Positions 1 to 5,741 of a stretch of 6,798 nt of DNA are shown here, piece by piece. Every line of letters starts with the position of its first letter. Within the stretch, counting starts at the first letter, position 1. Source of the DNA: Actinomycetota bacterium (GTDB lineage: Bacteria; Actinomycetota; Thermoleophilia; Solirubrobacterales; Solirubrobacteraceae); contig JAHWJE010000086.1 of assembly GCA_019348575.1 (NCBI GenBank), positions 1-6,798 on the forward strand, read 5' to 3'. The notes below the pieces were generated by a model. It saw only the letters and a program-made list of their open reading frames with translations. It was not told the origin of the DNA and searched no databases. Both the position numbers and the translations under genes were made by a program.

Positions 1-372
1 GAGCGCCTCGAGGTTCTGCGGGGCCGCTCGCGCCTGGAGGCCGAAGCTGTCGTAGATCGTGATCGTCGCCGGGATGATGGAGCTCGCCGCCGTCCGGGCG
101 GCCGGAGTGAAGATGAAGACCCGGCGCCGCTCGGGAACGAGCGTCGTCTGCGGGTTGTCCTCGCGAAACGAGTCGGTGATCGTCTGGGTCAGCAGGACCG
201 TCGACAGCGCGGCCGTCTCCAGGCGCTCCTCGGCCTGCTGGCGGAAGTAGTCGGGCAGGATCTGGTTGATGGCGAGGGCCGAGGTGACGAGCCCGACCAG
301 GGCGATGGACCACAAAGCCGCGACGAACCGGACATTCAGCCGCCGGACGAAGCGCCGGAGGCTCCCCTGCAT
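1..372 (-). CDS. N-terminal part of a membrane-anchored sensor protein, probably a sensor histidine kinase (partial, runs off the left edge)
   Basis: The frame is open from an ATG at 372 to the window edge (124 codons), with G or C at nearly every third position. The start MQGSLRRFVRRLNVRF is Arg-rich and cytoplasmic in character. One hydrophobic segment follows at about residues 16-37, then a polar, partly helical region (around LPDYFRQQAEERLE, residues 39-52) and a beta-rich stretch near residues 84-110. One N-terminal membrane helix followed by an extracytoplasmic domain is the usual opening of a two-helix sensor histidine kinase, but no HAMP, HisKA or ATPase domain lies in the window, so the kinase call is an inference. 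A diguanylate cyclase or other signalling protein would begin the same way. No Shine-Dalgarno is visible. ATG 372 is the only usable start, because the frame upstream holds no ATG, GTG or TTG back to a stop near 493. Confidence 0.6.
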   Translation of the reverse strand, partial: MQGSLRRFVRRLNVRFVAALWSIALVGLVTSALAINQILPDYFRQQAEERLETAALSTVLLTQTITDSFREDNPQTTLVPERRRVFIFTPAARTAASSIIPATITIYDSFGLQARAAPQNLEAL

Positions 373-565
373 CCGGCGCCGACGACGGCCGTCCGCCCGC
401 CGCGCCTGATCGCGTTCGCGGCAGGCGCGATCGCCGTCCTCGCGGCACGACTCCTCCGCGCGCGCGCCGGGCCGCGGCGCTCCAGACGCCGCTCACGACG
501 CCGCTGAGCGGAGCGACCGCGTTGCGCGCTGGCCGTCACCGCCCGCGGCGGTGACGGCGGTTGCG
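373..565. other. Very GC-rich intergenic region between lipoprotein gene and sensor gene
   Basis: This 193-bp gap separates two minus-strand genes. It holds the hairpin at 532-558. It has no TA dinucleotide, so a TANNNT-type -10 element cannot occur on either strand. Any promoter for the sensor gene must be atypical, or the gene depends on read-through past the hairpin. A plus-strand frame is open here up to a stop at 506-508 and would encode a short hydrophobic stretch and an Arg-rich tail, but it has no ATG, GTG or TTG start and is not called as a gene. Confidence 0.6.
532..558 (-). terminator. Perfect 12-bp stem hairpin after the lipoprotein gene, candidate terminator
   Basis: Plus-strand positions 532-543 (GCCGTCACCGCC) are perfectly complementary in reverse to 547-558 (GGCGGTGACGGC), with a 3-nt loop CGC. 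The hairpin begins 7 nt beyond the lipoprotein stop codon, where an intrinsic terminator would sit. On the minus strand no T-run follows it. U-less hairpin terminators are often proposed in high-GC actinobacteria, but they work less predictably than classic ones. It could also protect the mRNA 3' end or attenuate read-through into the sensor gene. Confidence 0.6.
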
Positions 566-1165
566 TCACGGTGCCGGCGTCTCGGCCGGCGGCGGCTCAG
601 GTGCCGGCACGACCTGCGTGACGGTCCGCGGCGGCGGCGGCGGCGGTGGCGGTGGCGGTGGCGGCTGCACCTCGGGCTCCTGCACCTCGGGCTCCTGCAC
701 CTCCGGCACATCCACGTCCGGGTCCTCCTCCTCGATGACCGTCCGCTCGACGGTGCGCTCGGTTACCGTTGCGTCCGTCTCGGCGACGGCGACCACCTCC
801 GAGCTCATACCGCGGTCGCGGTAGTCGTCGCGAGGATCGTAGATCCGGTAGCTGCCCTGCGGAAGGTCGACGGTCATGCGACCCGTCTCGCCCGGCTTGA
901 TCTCGCCGGTGCGCTCGAGGCCGCTGGGCGCCCTGATCGCGAGCTCGTGGACGCGGTCGCCCTCGTTGTTGACGACGAACTCGACCTCGCCCGCCGCGAC
1001 CTCGATCCGCTCTGGCGCGATGTCGAACTCGCGAAGGACGACCGTCACCTCCTCGGCGTCGTCGCCGGCGATGTCATCTTCGCTGCACGCGGCCAGCGCC
1101 AACGCGCTCAACGCTCCGAGCGCTGCCACGAGCAGGGCCAGGACGGTCTTCTTTGGTGAGGGCAT
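566..1165 (-). CDS. Secreted lipoprotein with a degenerate cupredoxin-like domain and Pro-rich C-terminal tail
   Basis: The 199-residue product starts with a lipoprotein signal peptide: PKK, a hydrophobic core, then the lipobox L24-A-A-C27, so it should be lipidated and held on the outer face of the membrane. Residues about 40-127 look like a cupredoxin-type beta sandwich, with a VHELAI segment (H73) and a closing YRIYDPRDDYRDRGM segment (106-120). In copper-binding relatives the closing loop has the pattern Y-x-x-Y-C-P-x-x-x-H-x-x-x-G-M. Here Asp110 and Tyr115 occupy the Cys and His positions, while H73 and M120 remain, so normal type 1 copper binding is unlikely. The tail (about 133-199) has ERTVERTV, three EVQEP-like repeats and a run of 12 prolines (168-179), which suggests a wall-spanning linker. 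The start is fixed by GGAGGAAG at 1171-1178; an in-frame GTG/ATG further upstream would lose the signal peptide. The gene lies 81 bp after ppk2. Function unknown. Confidence 0.8.
   Translation of the reverse strand: MPSPKKTVLALLVAALGALSALALAACSEDDIAGDDAEEVTVVLREFDIAPERIEVAAGEVEFVVNNEGDRVHELAIRAPSGLERTGEIKPGETGRMTVDLPQGSYRIYDPRDDYRDRGMSSEVVAVAETDATVTERTVERTVIEEEDPDVDVPEVQEPEVQEPEVQPPPPPPPPPPPPRTVTQVVPAPEPPPAETPAP
619..710 (-). repeat. Low-complexity coding repeats: GGCGGT-type triplet run and three 15-bp units
   Basis: On the plus strand, a GGC/GGT triplet run at about 628-663 encodes 12 consecutive prolines on the minus strand. Next to it, 666-710 holds two identical 15-bp units (TGCACCTCGGGCTCC) and a diverged third, encoding EVQEP-like repeats. 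Such repeats can change copy number by slippage, so the tail length may vary among strains. The exact proline count should be trusted only if the assembly is accurate here. Confidence 0.75.
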
Positions 1166-1170
1166 GCGCA

Positions 1171-1178
1171 CTTCCTCC
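1171..1178 (-). promoter_or_regulatory. Shine-Dalgarno sequence of the lipoprotein gene
   Basis: The minus strand reads GGAGGAAG, then GTGCGC, then ATG at 1165, an almost ideal ribosome-binding site and spacing. It is the strongest such site in the window and decides the start at 1165 over longer in-frame alternatives reaching back to 1231. Confidence 0.75.
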
Positions 1179-1246
1179 CCGTTTCCGGCGAGGCAGTCAC
1201 CTGCACGGCCGCGGCTGCTCGACGCGCCCACGCGCTGATCGTCCCC

Positions 1247-2134
1247 TCAGTCGGGCACCACGATCTCGTCGAGCCCCTGCTCGGCGGGCGGAAACTGCGG
1301 GTCCATGGCCTCGAGCGTGTCGGCGATCGTGCGCGCGATCACGAGGTTGCGGTACCACTTCTTGTTCGCCGGCACGACGTACCAGGGACCGAACGGCGTC
1401 GACGTCGCGTTCACCGCATCCTCGAACGCCCGCTGGTAGTCGTCCCAGAACGCGCGCTCCTTGAGGTCGTTGGAGGAGAACTTCCAGTGCTTGCTCGGGT
1501 CGTCCAGGCGCGCCTGCAGGCGGCGCTTCTGCTCCTCCTTGGAGATGTGCAGGAAGAACTTCAGGACGACGACGTTCTCGCGCGCGAGCGTGCGCTCGAA
1601 GTCGCAGATCGTGTCGTAGCGGTCGCGCCACACCGTCTCGGGCACGAGATCCTTGACCCGCACCACGAGCACGTCCTCGTAGTGCGAGCGGTTGAAGATC
1701 GTGATCATCCCGCGTGCCGGAGTGCGCAGGTGATAGCGCCACAGGAAGTCGTGCGCGGACTCGTCGGCGCTGGGCGCCTTGAACGACCACACGCGGCAGC
1801 CCTGCGGGTTGACGCCCCGGAAGACGTGCTTGATCGCGCCGTCCTTGCCCCCGGTGTCCATCGCCTGCAGCACGATGAGCAGGCTCTGGCGCTGCTCTGC
1901 GTACAACCGCGCCTGAAGCTCGGCGATCCGCTTGCGGTGCGCCGCGAGCTCCTTCTTGACGTCGGCCTTGGCGGCGTAGCCCTCGGACTCGTCGGGAGAG
2001 AAGTCGGCCAGCCGGATCGGCTGGCCCGGCTCGACGCGGTAGCGCGGATAGTCCGGCGTCGGCGGGGGCGACGCGACGACCTGCTCCTCGGGAGCGGCCG
2101 CCGCGGTGACAGGGTCAGGCGCGTGGTTGGACAT
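1247..2134 (-). CDS. ppk2: PPK2-family polyphosphate kinase (polyphosphate:nucleotide phosphotransferase)
   Basis: PPK2 enzymes transfer phosphate between polyphosphate and nucleotides in the cytoplasm, commonly regenerating NDPs or NTPs from polyphosphate. The 295-residue product is full length for a one-domain PPK2. It shows the Walker A loop MDTGGKDG (92-99) followed by IKHVFRGVNPQGC, the Walker B-like FNRSHYEDV (147-155), and the lid and helical segments LDDPSKHWKFS (210-220), DLKERAFWDDY (223-233) and APWY-like GPWYVVPANKKW (249-260). Asn148, where class I enzymes have Asp in DRSWYNR, resembles my recollection of class III PPK2s that can use both AMP and ADP, but that subclass call is inference. 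The first 30 residues are Ala/Pro-rich and probably disordered. The start is ATG 2134. It has no good Shine-Dalgarno, but a -10-like TACTCC lies exactly 7 nt upstream, compatible with a leaderless mRNA. It lies 67 bp after the racemase gene. Confidence 0.93.
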   Translation of the reverse strand: MSNHAPDPVTAAAAPEEQVVASPPPTPDYPRYRVEPGQPIRLADFSPDESEGYAAKADVKKELAAHRKRIAELQARLYAEQRQSLLIVLQAMDTGGKDGAIKHVFRGVNPQGCRVWSFKAPSADESAHDFLWRYHLRTPARGMITIFNRSHYEDVLVVRVKDLVPETVWRDRYDTICDFERTLARENVVVLKFFLHISKEEQKRRLQARLDDPSKHWKFSSNDLKERAFWDDYQRAFEDAVNATSTPFGPWYVVPANKKWYRNLVIARTIADTLEAMDPQFPPAEQGLDEIVVPD

Positions 2135-2170
2135 TGCCGCCGGAGTACCCCGTCGCGCCTCGGCGCACGT

Positions 2171-2199
2171 CCGCGGTCGCCTTCGGGATGTCGCCGCGG
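2171..2199 (-). other. Imperfect hairpin between racemase and ppk2 genes
   Basis: CCGCGG at 2171-2176 pairs with CCGCGG at 2194-2199 around a 17-nt interior that contains a small CC-TTCG-GG element on the plus strand. It begins about 3 nt after the racemase stop. The stem is only 6 bp, each arm is itself a palindrome, and no T-run follows. It could be a weak terminator or an mRNA-stability element, or chance in sequence this GC-rich. Confidence 0.25.
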
Positions 2200-2201
2200 C
2201 C

Positions 2202-3434
2202 TCACGCGCGGAAGGACGCTTCGATGCCGGGTGCCGGCCCCGCGACGGCGCCGCTTCGCAGCAGCTGCGCGATCGCGGCCTCGTCGTACCCGGCCCCGCG
2301 CAGCACGGCTGCGGTGTGCTCCCCCAGCGAGGGGCCGGGCAGCCGGCTCGTGTCCGCCGGGGTGCGCGAGAGCCTGACCGGCGCGCCGAGCACGCGCACC
2401 GGCTGCGCCACGCCCGGCTGGTCGAGCTCGACGACCATCTCGCGCGCCCGCACGAGCTCGGAGGCCAGCGCCTCGTCGAGGTCGAGCACCGGCTCCAGGC
2501 AGCACTCGTGCTCGGCGGCGAAGTCCTCCCACGCGGCGCGCGTGCGGGCCGCGAAGACCTCCTCGACCGCCGCGTGCGCGGCGCTGCCGGGGGCGGCGAA
2601 CTGCGCATCCAGCAGGTCCTCGCGCCCGACCCCGCGGCACCACGCCCTCCAGAACCTGGCCTCGAGCGCTCCGAGCGCCACCCAGCCGCCGTCAGCGCAG
2701 GCGTACGGGCGGTAGCACGCAAGCCCGCCCGCGAGCTCGAGGCGCCCGCGCGCCGGCAGCTCGCCGTCGGCGAGGAACCGCGCGGCGACCAGCGCCAGCC
2801 AGGACAGCGCCCCGTCTGCCATCGACACGTCGACGAGCTGGCCCTCGCCCGTGCGCTCGGCCTCGCGCAGCGCGGCGAGGATCCCGAACGCGGCCATCAG
2901 CGCCCCGCCGCCGAGGTCGGCGATCTGGCCGGCCGGCAGGACCGGCGGGCCGCCGGGCTCGCCGGTCAGCCCGAGCAGCCCGACGAGCGCGAGGTAGTTC
3001 ATGTCGTGTCCCGGGCGGTCGCGCAGCGGCCCGTCCTGCCCGTATCCGGTGATCGCGCAGAGCACGAGCTTCGGGTTCACGGCCCGCATCGCGTCGTAGC
3101 CGACGCCGAGACGGTCGAGCACGCCGGGGCGGAAGGATTCGAGCACGACGTCGTGCTCGCGCACGAGCGCCAGCAGCACCTCGCGCCCGGCCTGCTGCTT
3201 GAGGTCGATGCGGATCGAGCGCTTGTTGCGGTTCAGCGCGAGGAAGAGCGCCGAGCGGGCGCTCTGCTCGGCGCCCGCGACGTACGGCGGCGCCCAGCGG
3301 ATGTAGTCGCCCGCTCCGGTGTCCTCGACCTTCAGCACGTCGGCGCCGTAGTCGGCGAGCAGCAGCGAGCAGAAGCCGCCGGGCAGCAGGCGGCTGAGGT
3401 CCAGCACGCGGATGCCCTCGAGCGGCAGGCTCAC
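2202..3434 (-). CDS. Alpha-methylacyl-CoA racemase, CaiB/BaiF CoA-transferase superfamily
   Basis: This enzyme probably interconverts the (R) and (S) forms of 2-methyl-branched acyl-CoAs, a step in breaking down branched fatty acids and sterol side chains, in the cytoplasm. The product has 410 residues. It opens with LEGIRVLDLSRLLPG and LLADYGADVLKVED, the N-terminal nucleotide/CoA fold of the superfamily, followed by NRNKRSIRIDLK. The racemase residues are present with native spacing: His143 (GHDMNYLA), Asp173 (IADLGGG) and Glu258 (GALEARFW), separated by 30 and 85 residues, as I recall for His126, Asp156 and Glu241 of the Mycobacterium tuberculosis enzyme. Plain CoA transferases of the family lack this His/Glu set, so racemase is preferred. 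GTG 3434 is the start: it puts the family N-terminus right after the start codon, and it overlaps the stop of a small upstream ORF. No Shine-Dalgarno is seen, consistent with translational coupling to that ORF. Confidence 0.88.
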   Translation of the reverse strand: MSLPLEGIRVLDLSRLLPGGFCSLLLADYGADVLKVEDTGAGDYIRWAPPYVAGAEQSARSALFLALNRNKRSIRIDLKQQAGREVLLALVREHDVVLESFRPGVLDRLGVGYDAMRAVNPKLVLCAITGYGQDGPLRDRPGHDMNYLALVGLLGLTGEPGGPPVLPAGQIADLGGGALMAAFGILAALREAERTGEGQLVDVSMADGALSWLALVAARFLADGELPARGRLELAGGLACYRPYACADGGWVALGALEARFWRAWCRGVGREDLLDAQFAAPGSAAHAAVEEVFAARTRAAWEDFAAEHECCLEPVLDLDEALASELVRAREMVVELDQPGVAQPVRVLGAPVRLSRTPADTSRLPGPSLGEHTAAVLRGAGYDEAAIAQLLRSGAVAGPAPGIEASFRA

Positions 3435-3511
3435 GCGCCCGCGACCGCACGGATCGCCTCGCTGACCACCCCGAACGTGCGCGTCATGATGAGCGGGTCG
3501 TCGAGCTGCAT
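3431..3511 (-). CDS. Candidate 26-residue small ORF coupled to the racemase gene
   Basis: ATG at 3511 opens a 26-codon frame beginning MQLDDPLIMTRTFG and ending IRAVAGA. Its TGA (3433-3431) sits inside the GTGA that starts the racemase gene. Nearly all codons end in G or C, whereas codons just upstream of the ATG in the same frame (CCA, TAT, GCT, CTT, TCT) do not, so coding bias switches on at this ATG. No Shine-Dalgarno is visible, but a -10-like TATGCT lies 15 nt upstream, which would leave a very short leader. It may be a real micro-protein, a leader peptide for translational coupling, or the remnant N-terminus of a lost gene. I do not recognise the sequence and assign no function. Confidence 0.4.
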   Translation of the reverse strand: MQLDDPLIMTRTFGVVSEAIRAVAGA

Positions 3512-3526
3512 GCGAGAGGCGCGAAG

Positions 3527-3532
3527 AGCATA
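3527..3532 (-). promoter_or_regulatory. Candidate -10 element (TATGCT) for the minus-strand block
   Basis: TATGCT on the minus strand fits the TANNNT pattern. It is the only such match on this strand across 3512-3648. Transcription from it would start near 3520, a few bases before the ATG of the small ORF. The -35 region is poor: TTGAGC lies 21 nt upstream, which is too far. Low-confidence call. Confidence 0.3.
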
Positions 3533-3587
3533 TGGCGTCGGTGGCTCGACCGTGCTCAAGCGCTGCTGAGGCGCGTCCCGATGCGGT

Positions 3588-3593
3588 TAAGCT
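3588..3593 (+). promoter_or_regulatory. Candidate -10 element (TAAGCT) for the PAP2_3 gene pair
   Basis: TAAGCT on the plus strand fits TANNNT. CTGAGG at 3566-3571, 16 nt upstream, keeps the central TGA of a TTGACA-type -35. The start of transcription would be near 3600, leaving about a 50-nt leader to ATG 3649. With the minus-strand element at 3527-3532 it would make a divergent promoter region. Confidence 0.35.
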
Positions 3594-3648
3594 CGAGATC
3601 GCTGCGGCTGCTCCTCTTGCGCAGAAGGCGGACTGCCCTATCGCTCCG

Positions 3649-4731
3649 ATGCTCGTATCCCACGAACGTGACGTGGCGGCTTCGACGGCCGCGTTCTGCG
3701 CGCGCACGTCAGCTCCGCGGCGCATGCTGGTCGCCGGCCCGGCGGTGGCGGTCGTCTCGGTCGTCGCGGCGCTGCTCACGACCGACGCGGCGGGGCTGCC
3801 GCTGCGCGATCCCGACCACGTCGCCGGGCGGCGCCTGCTGTTGGTCCTCGGCCTTGTCGGCGTGCTCGTGATGCTCGACGTCCTCGTGCGCGCGGGCCGG
3901 CGATCGGGCAGGCTGTGGCCGTCGCGGGCGTCGGTGCTCCGCGTTCGGCGCGAGCGCTGGACGCTGGGGCGCGGGGTCGCAGTCGGCAGCGCGCTGGTCA
4001 GCTTCTACCTGACCTATCTGGCGTATCGCAACCTCAAGAGCGTGGTTCCCCTCCTGCGGCCCGGTGAGCTGTTCGACCGCCAGCTGGCCGATCTCGACCG
4101 CGGTCTGTTCAGCGGCCACGACCCGGCGGCGCTGCTGCATGCGCTCCTCGGCACGGGAGCAGCCAGCCACGTGCTGTCGGCCGGCTACATGCTCTTCTTC
4201 GCCTTCATCCCGGTGACGCTTGCGGTCGGGCTCGTCTTCTCGCACAACCTCCAGGCCGGGCTCTTCTACACGACGGCCCAGTCGCTCAACTGGCTGCTCG
4301 GCGCGGGAAGCTATTTCCTCTTGCCCTCGCTCGGACCGGTCTACGCCGAGCCCGCCGCCTTCGCGAACCTGCCGGTCTCCGCCGTCACGCAACTGCAGGA
4401 CCTCCTGCTCGACCAGCGGGTCGAGTTTCTGCGTGACCCGGCTGGCGCCACGGCGCAGAGCATCGCCGCGTTCTCCTCGCTGCACGTCTCGATCTTCTTC
4501 ACCGGCGCGCTCGCGGTCCATCTGCTGCGGCTCGGGCGGCCGGTCAAGATCGCCGCGTGGGTCCTGCTCGGCGTGACGATCCTGTCGACGATCTACCTGG
4601 GTTGGCACTACGTCCTGGATGACGTCGGCGGTCTGATCCTCGGGGCGATGGCGATCGCCCTGGCCTGTCTGCTGACCGGCTTCGACCCGCGCGCAAGCCG
4701 CCGGCCCTCCACGAACCGCGAAGCGACGTGA
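3649..4731 (+). CDS. PAP2_3 (Aur1/Ipt1-like) membrane phosphatase or phosphotransferase, first of two tandem paralogs
   Basis: This is a polytopic membrane protein with about seven hydrophobic helices and the phosphatidic acid phosphatase type 2 motifs. Motif 1 is K130-x6-R137-P138 (KSVVPLLRP); motif 2 is SLH with H279; motif 3 is S-T-x5-H320-x3-D324 (STIYLGWHYVLD), with Thr in place of the usual Arg. The lDr.LfsG segment after motif 1 and HYVLDD fit the inositolphosphotransferase-like PAP2_3 family. Such proteins remove or transfer phosphate-linked head groups on lipids, with the active site in or near the outer membrane leaflet; the substrate here cannot be read from sequence. The start is uncertain. 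ATG 3649 gives 360 residues against 361 in the paralog and keeps basic residues before the first helix; GTG 3673 or ATG 3724 are alternatives. No start has a good Shine-Dalgarno. The stop overlaps the next gene in GTGA. Confidence 0.85.
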   Translation: MLVSHERDVAASTAAFCARTSAPRRMLVAGPAVAVVSVVAALLTTDAAGLPLRDPDHVAGRRLLLVLGLVGVLVMLDVLVRAGRRSGRLWPSRASVLRVRRERWTLGRGVAVGSALVSFYLTYLAYRNLKSVVPLLRPGELFDRQLADLDRGLFSGHDPAALLHALLGTGAASHVLSAGYMLFFAFIPVTLAVGLVFSHNLQAGLFYTTAQSLNWLLGAGSYFLLPSLGPVYAEPAAFANLPVSAVTQLQDLLLDQRVEFLRDPAGATAQSIAAFSSLHVSIFFTGALAVHLLRLGRPVKIAAWVLLGVTILSTIYLGWHYVLDDVGGLILGAMAIALACLLTGFDPRASRRPSTNREAT

Positions 4732-5741
4732 CGCCGCGATCGGCGCCATGGCCTCGCTGCCCTCCGTGGCGCGACATGCTGGCGGGTCCGGTGGTGGCCG
4801 CCGTCACCGTCGTCGCGGCGCTGGTCGCGACCGACGCGGTGGGGCTGCCGCTGCGAGATCCCGATCACGTCGCCGCGCTGTACCTGGCCCTGGTGGGCTT
4901 CGGGACCGTGGTGCTGGTGGGGCTCGACGTCGTGGTCCGCGCCGGTCTTCGCTGCGGCAGCTTTCCTCCTTCGCGAGCCGCGATGCGGCTCGTCCGGCGC
5001 GAGCGCTGGACCCTGCGGGCGGGAATCGCCGCCGGCAGCGCGCTGGTCGGCTTCTACGCGACCTACCTGGCCTATCGCAACCTCAAGAGCGTGGTTCCCC
5101 TGATCAGGCCGGGTGAGCTCTTCGACCGCCAGCTGGCGAGCCTCGATCGCGAGCTGTTCGGCGGCAACGATCCCGCCGCGCTGCTGCACACCCTGCTGGG
5201 CACGGGCCTGCCGACGCACGTCCTCTCGACCGCCTACGTGGCGTTCATCGTGTTCCTGCCGCTGACGATCGGCCTCGCCCTCGTCTTCTGCCGCGACCTG
5301 CAGGCGGGCCTCTTCTACACGACCGCCCAGTCGATCAACTGGGTGCTGGGCATCGCGAGCTATTTCCTGCTGCCCTCGCTGGGACCGATCTACGTCGACC
5401 CCGGCGCGTTCGCCGCTCTCCCGCCGTCTGAGGTGACCCATCTGCAGAACGTGCTGCTCGACCAGCGGGTGGACTTCCTCCGCGATCCCTCGACGGCGAC
5501 GCCGCAGAGCATCGCCGCCTTTGCCTCGCTGCACATCTCGATGAGCTTCACCGCCGCGCTGGCTGCGCACCTCCTCGCGCTCGGAAGACGCCTGCGGATC
5601 GCGTTGTGGGTCTGGTTCACGCTCACGACGCTCGGCACGATCTACCTCGGCTGGCACTACGTCCTCGACGACATCGCGGGCGTGATCCTCGGCGCGATGG
5701 CACTTGCTCTGGCGCGCGCGCTCACCGGCATCGACCTGCGC
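3724..5741 (+). repeat. Tandem gene duplication: two about 966-bp paralogous copies
   Basis: Segments 3724-4692 and 4776-5741 align codon for codon with only a one-codon length difference (MLVAGP versus MLAGP). The products are roughly two-thirds identical by eye. The DNA keeps long identical stretches, for instance 29 nt at 4024-4052 and 5073-5101, which cover the start of motif 1. Divergence is spread over the whole gene, so the duplication is not very recent. The conserved patches may reflect selection or gene conversion. Confidence 0.85.

Noticed and set aside
370..508. Plus-strand frame encoding a hydrophobic stretch followed by an Arg-rich tail, ending in TGA at 506-508
   Set aside because: It looks a little like a membrane-protein tail, but it has no ATG, GTG or TTG start, and its upstream part is antisense to the sensor gene. 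GC-rich DNA without TA readily leaves frames open.
1181..1231. Longer lipoprotein start at 1231
   Set aside because: It would put 22 polar residues before the signal peptide, and the strong Shine-Dalgarno at 1171-1178 points to ATG 1165.
2106..3569. A 487-codon plus-strand open frame opposite the racemase gene
   Set aside because: Low-complexity Arg/Ala/Glu composition with no recognisable domain. The minus-strand frame has a complete, family-consistent racemase with catalytic residues.
3532..3648. Longer N-terminus for the first PAP2_3 protein from ATG 3532
   Set aside because: Codons here (GCT, CCT, CTT, GTT, CGT) lack the G/C third-position bias of the gene, the segment contains the likely promoter, and the paralog has no matching extension.
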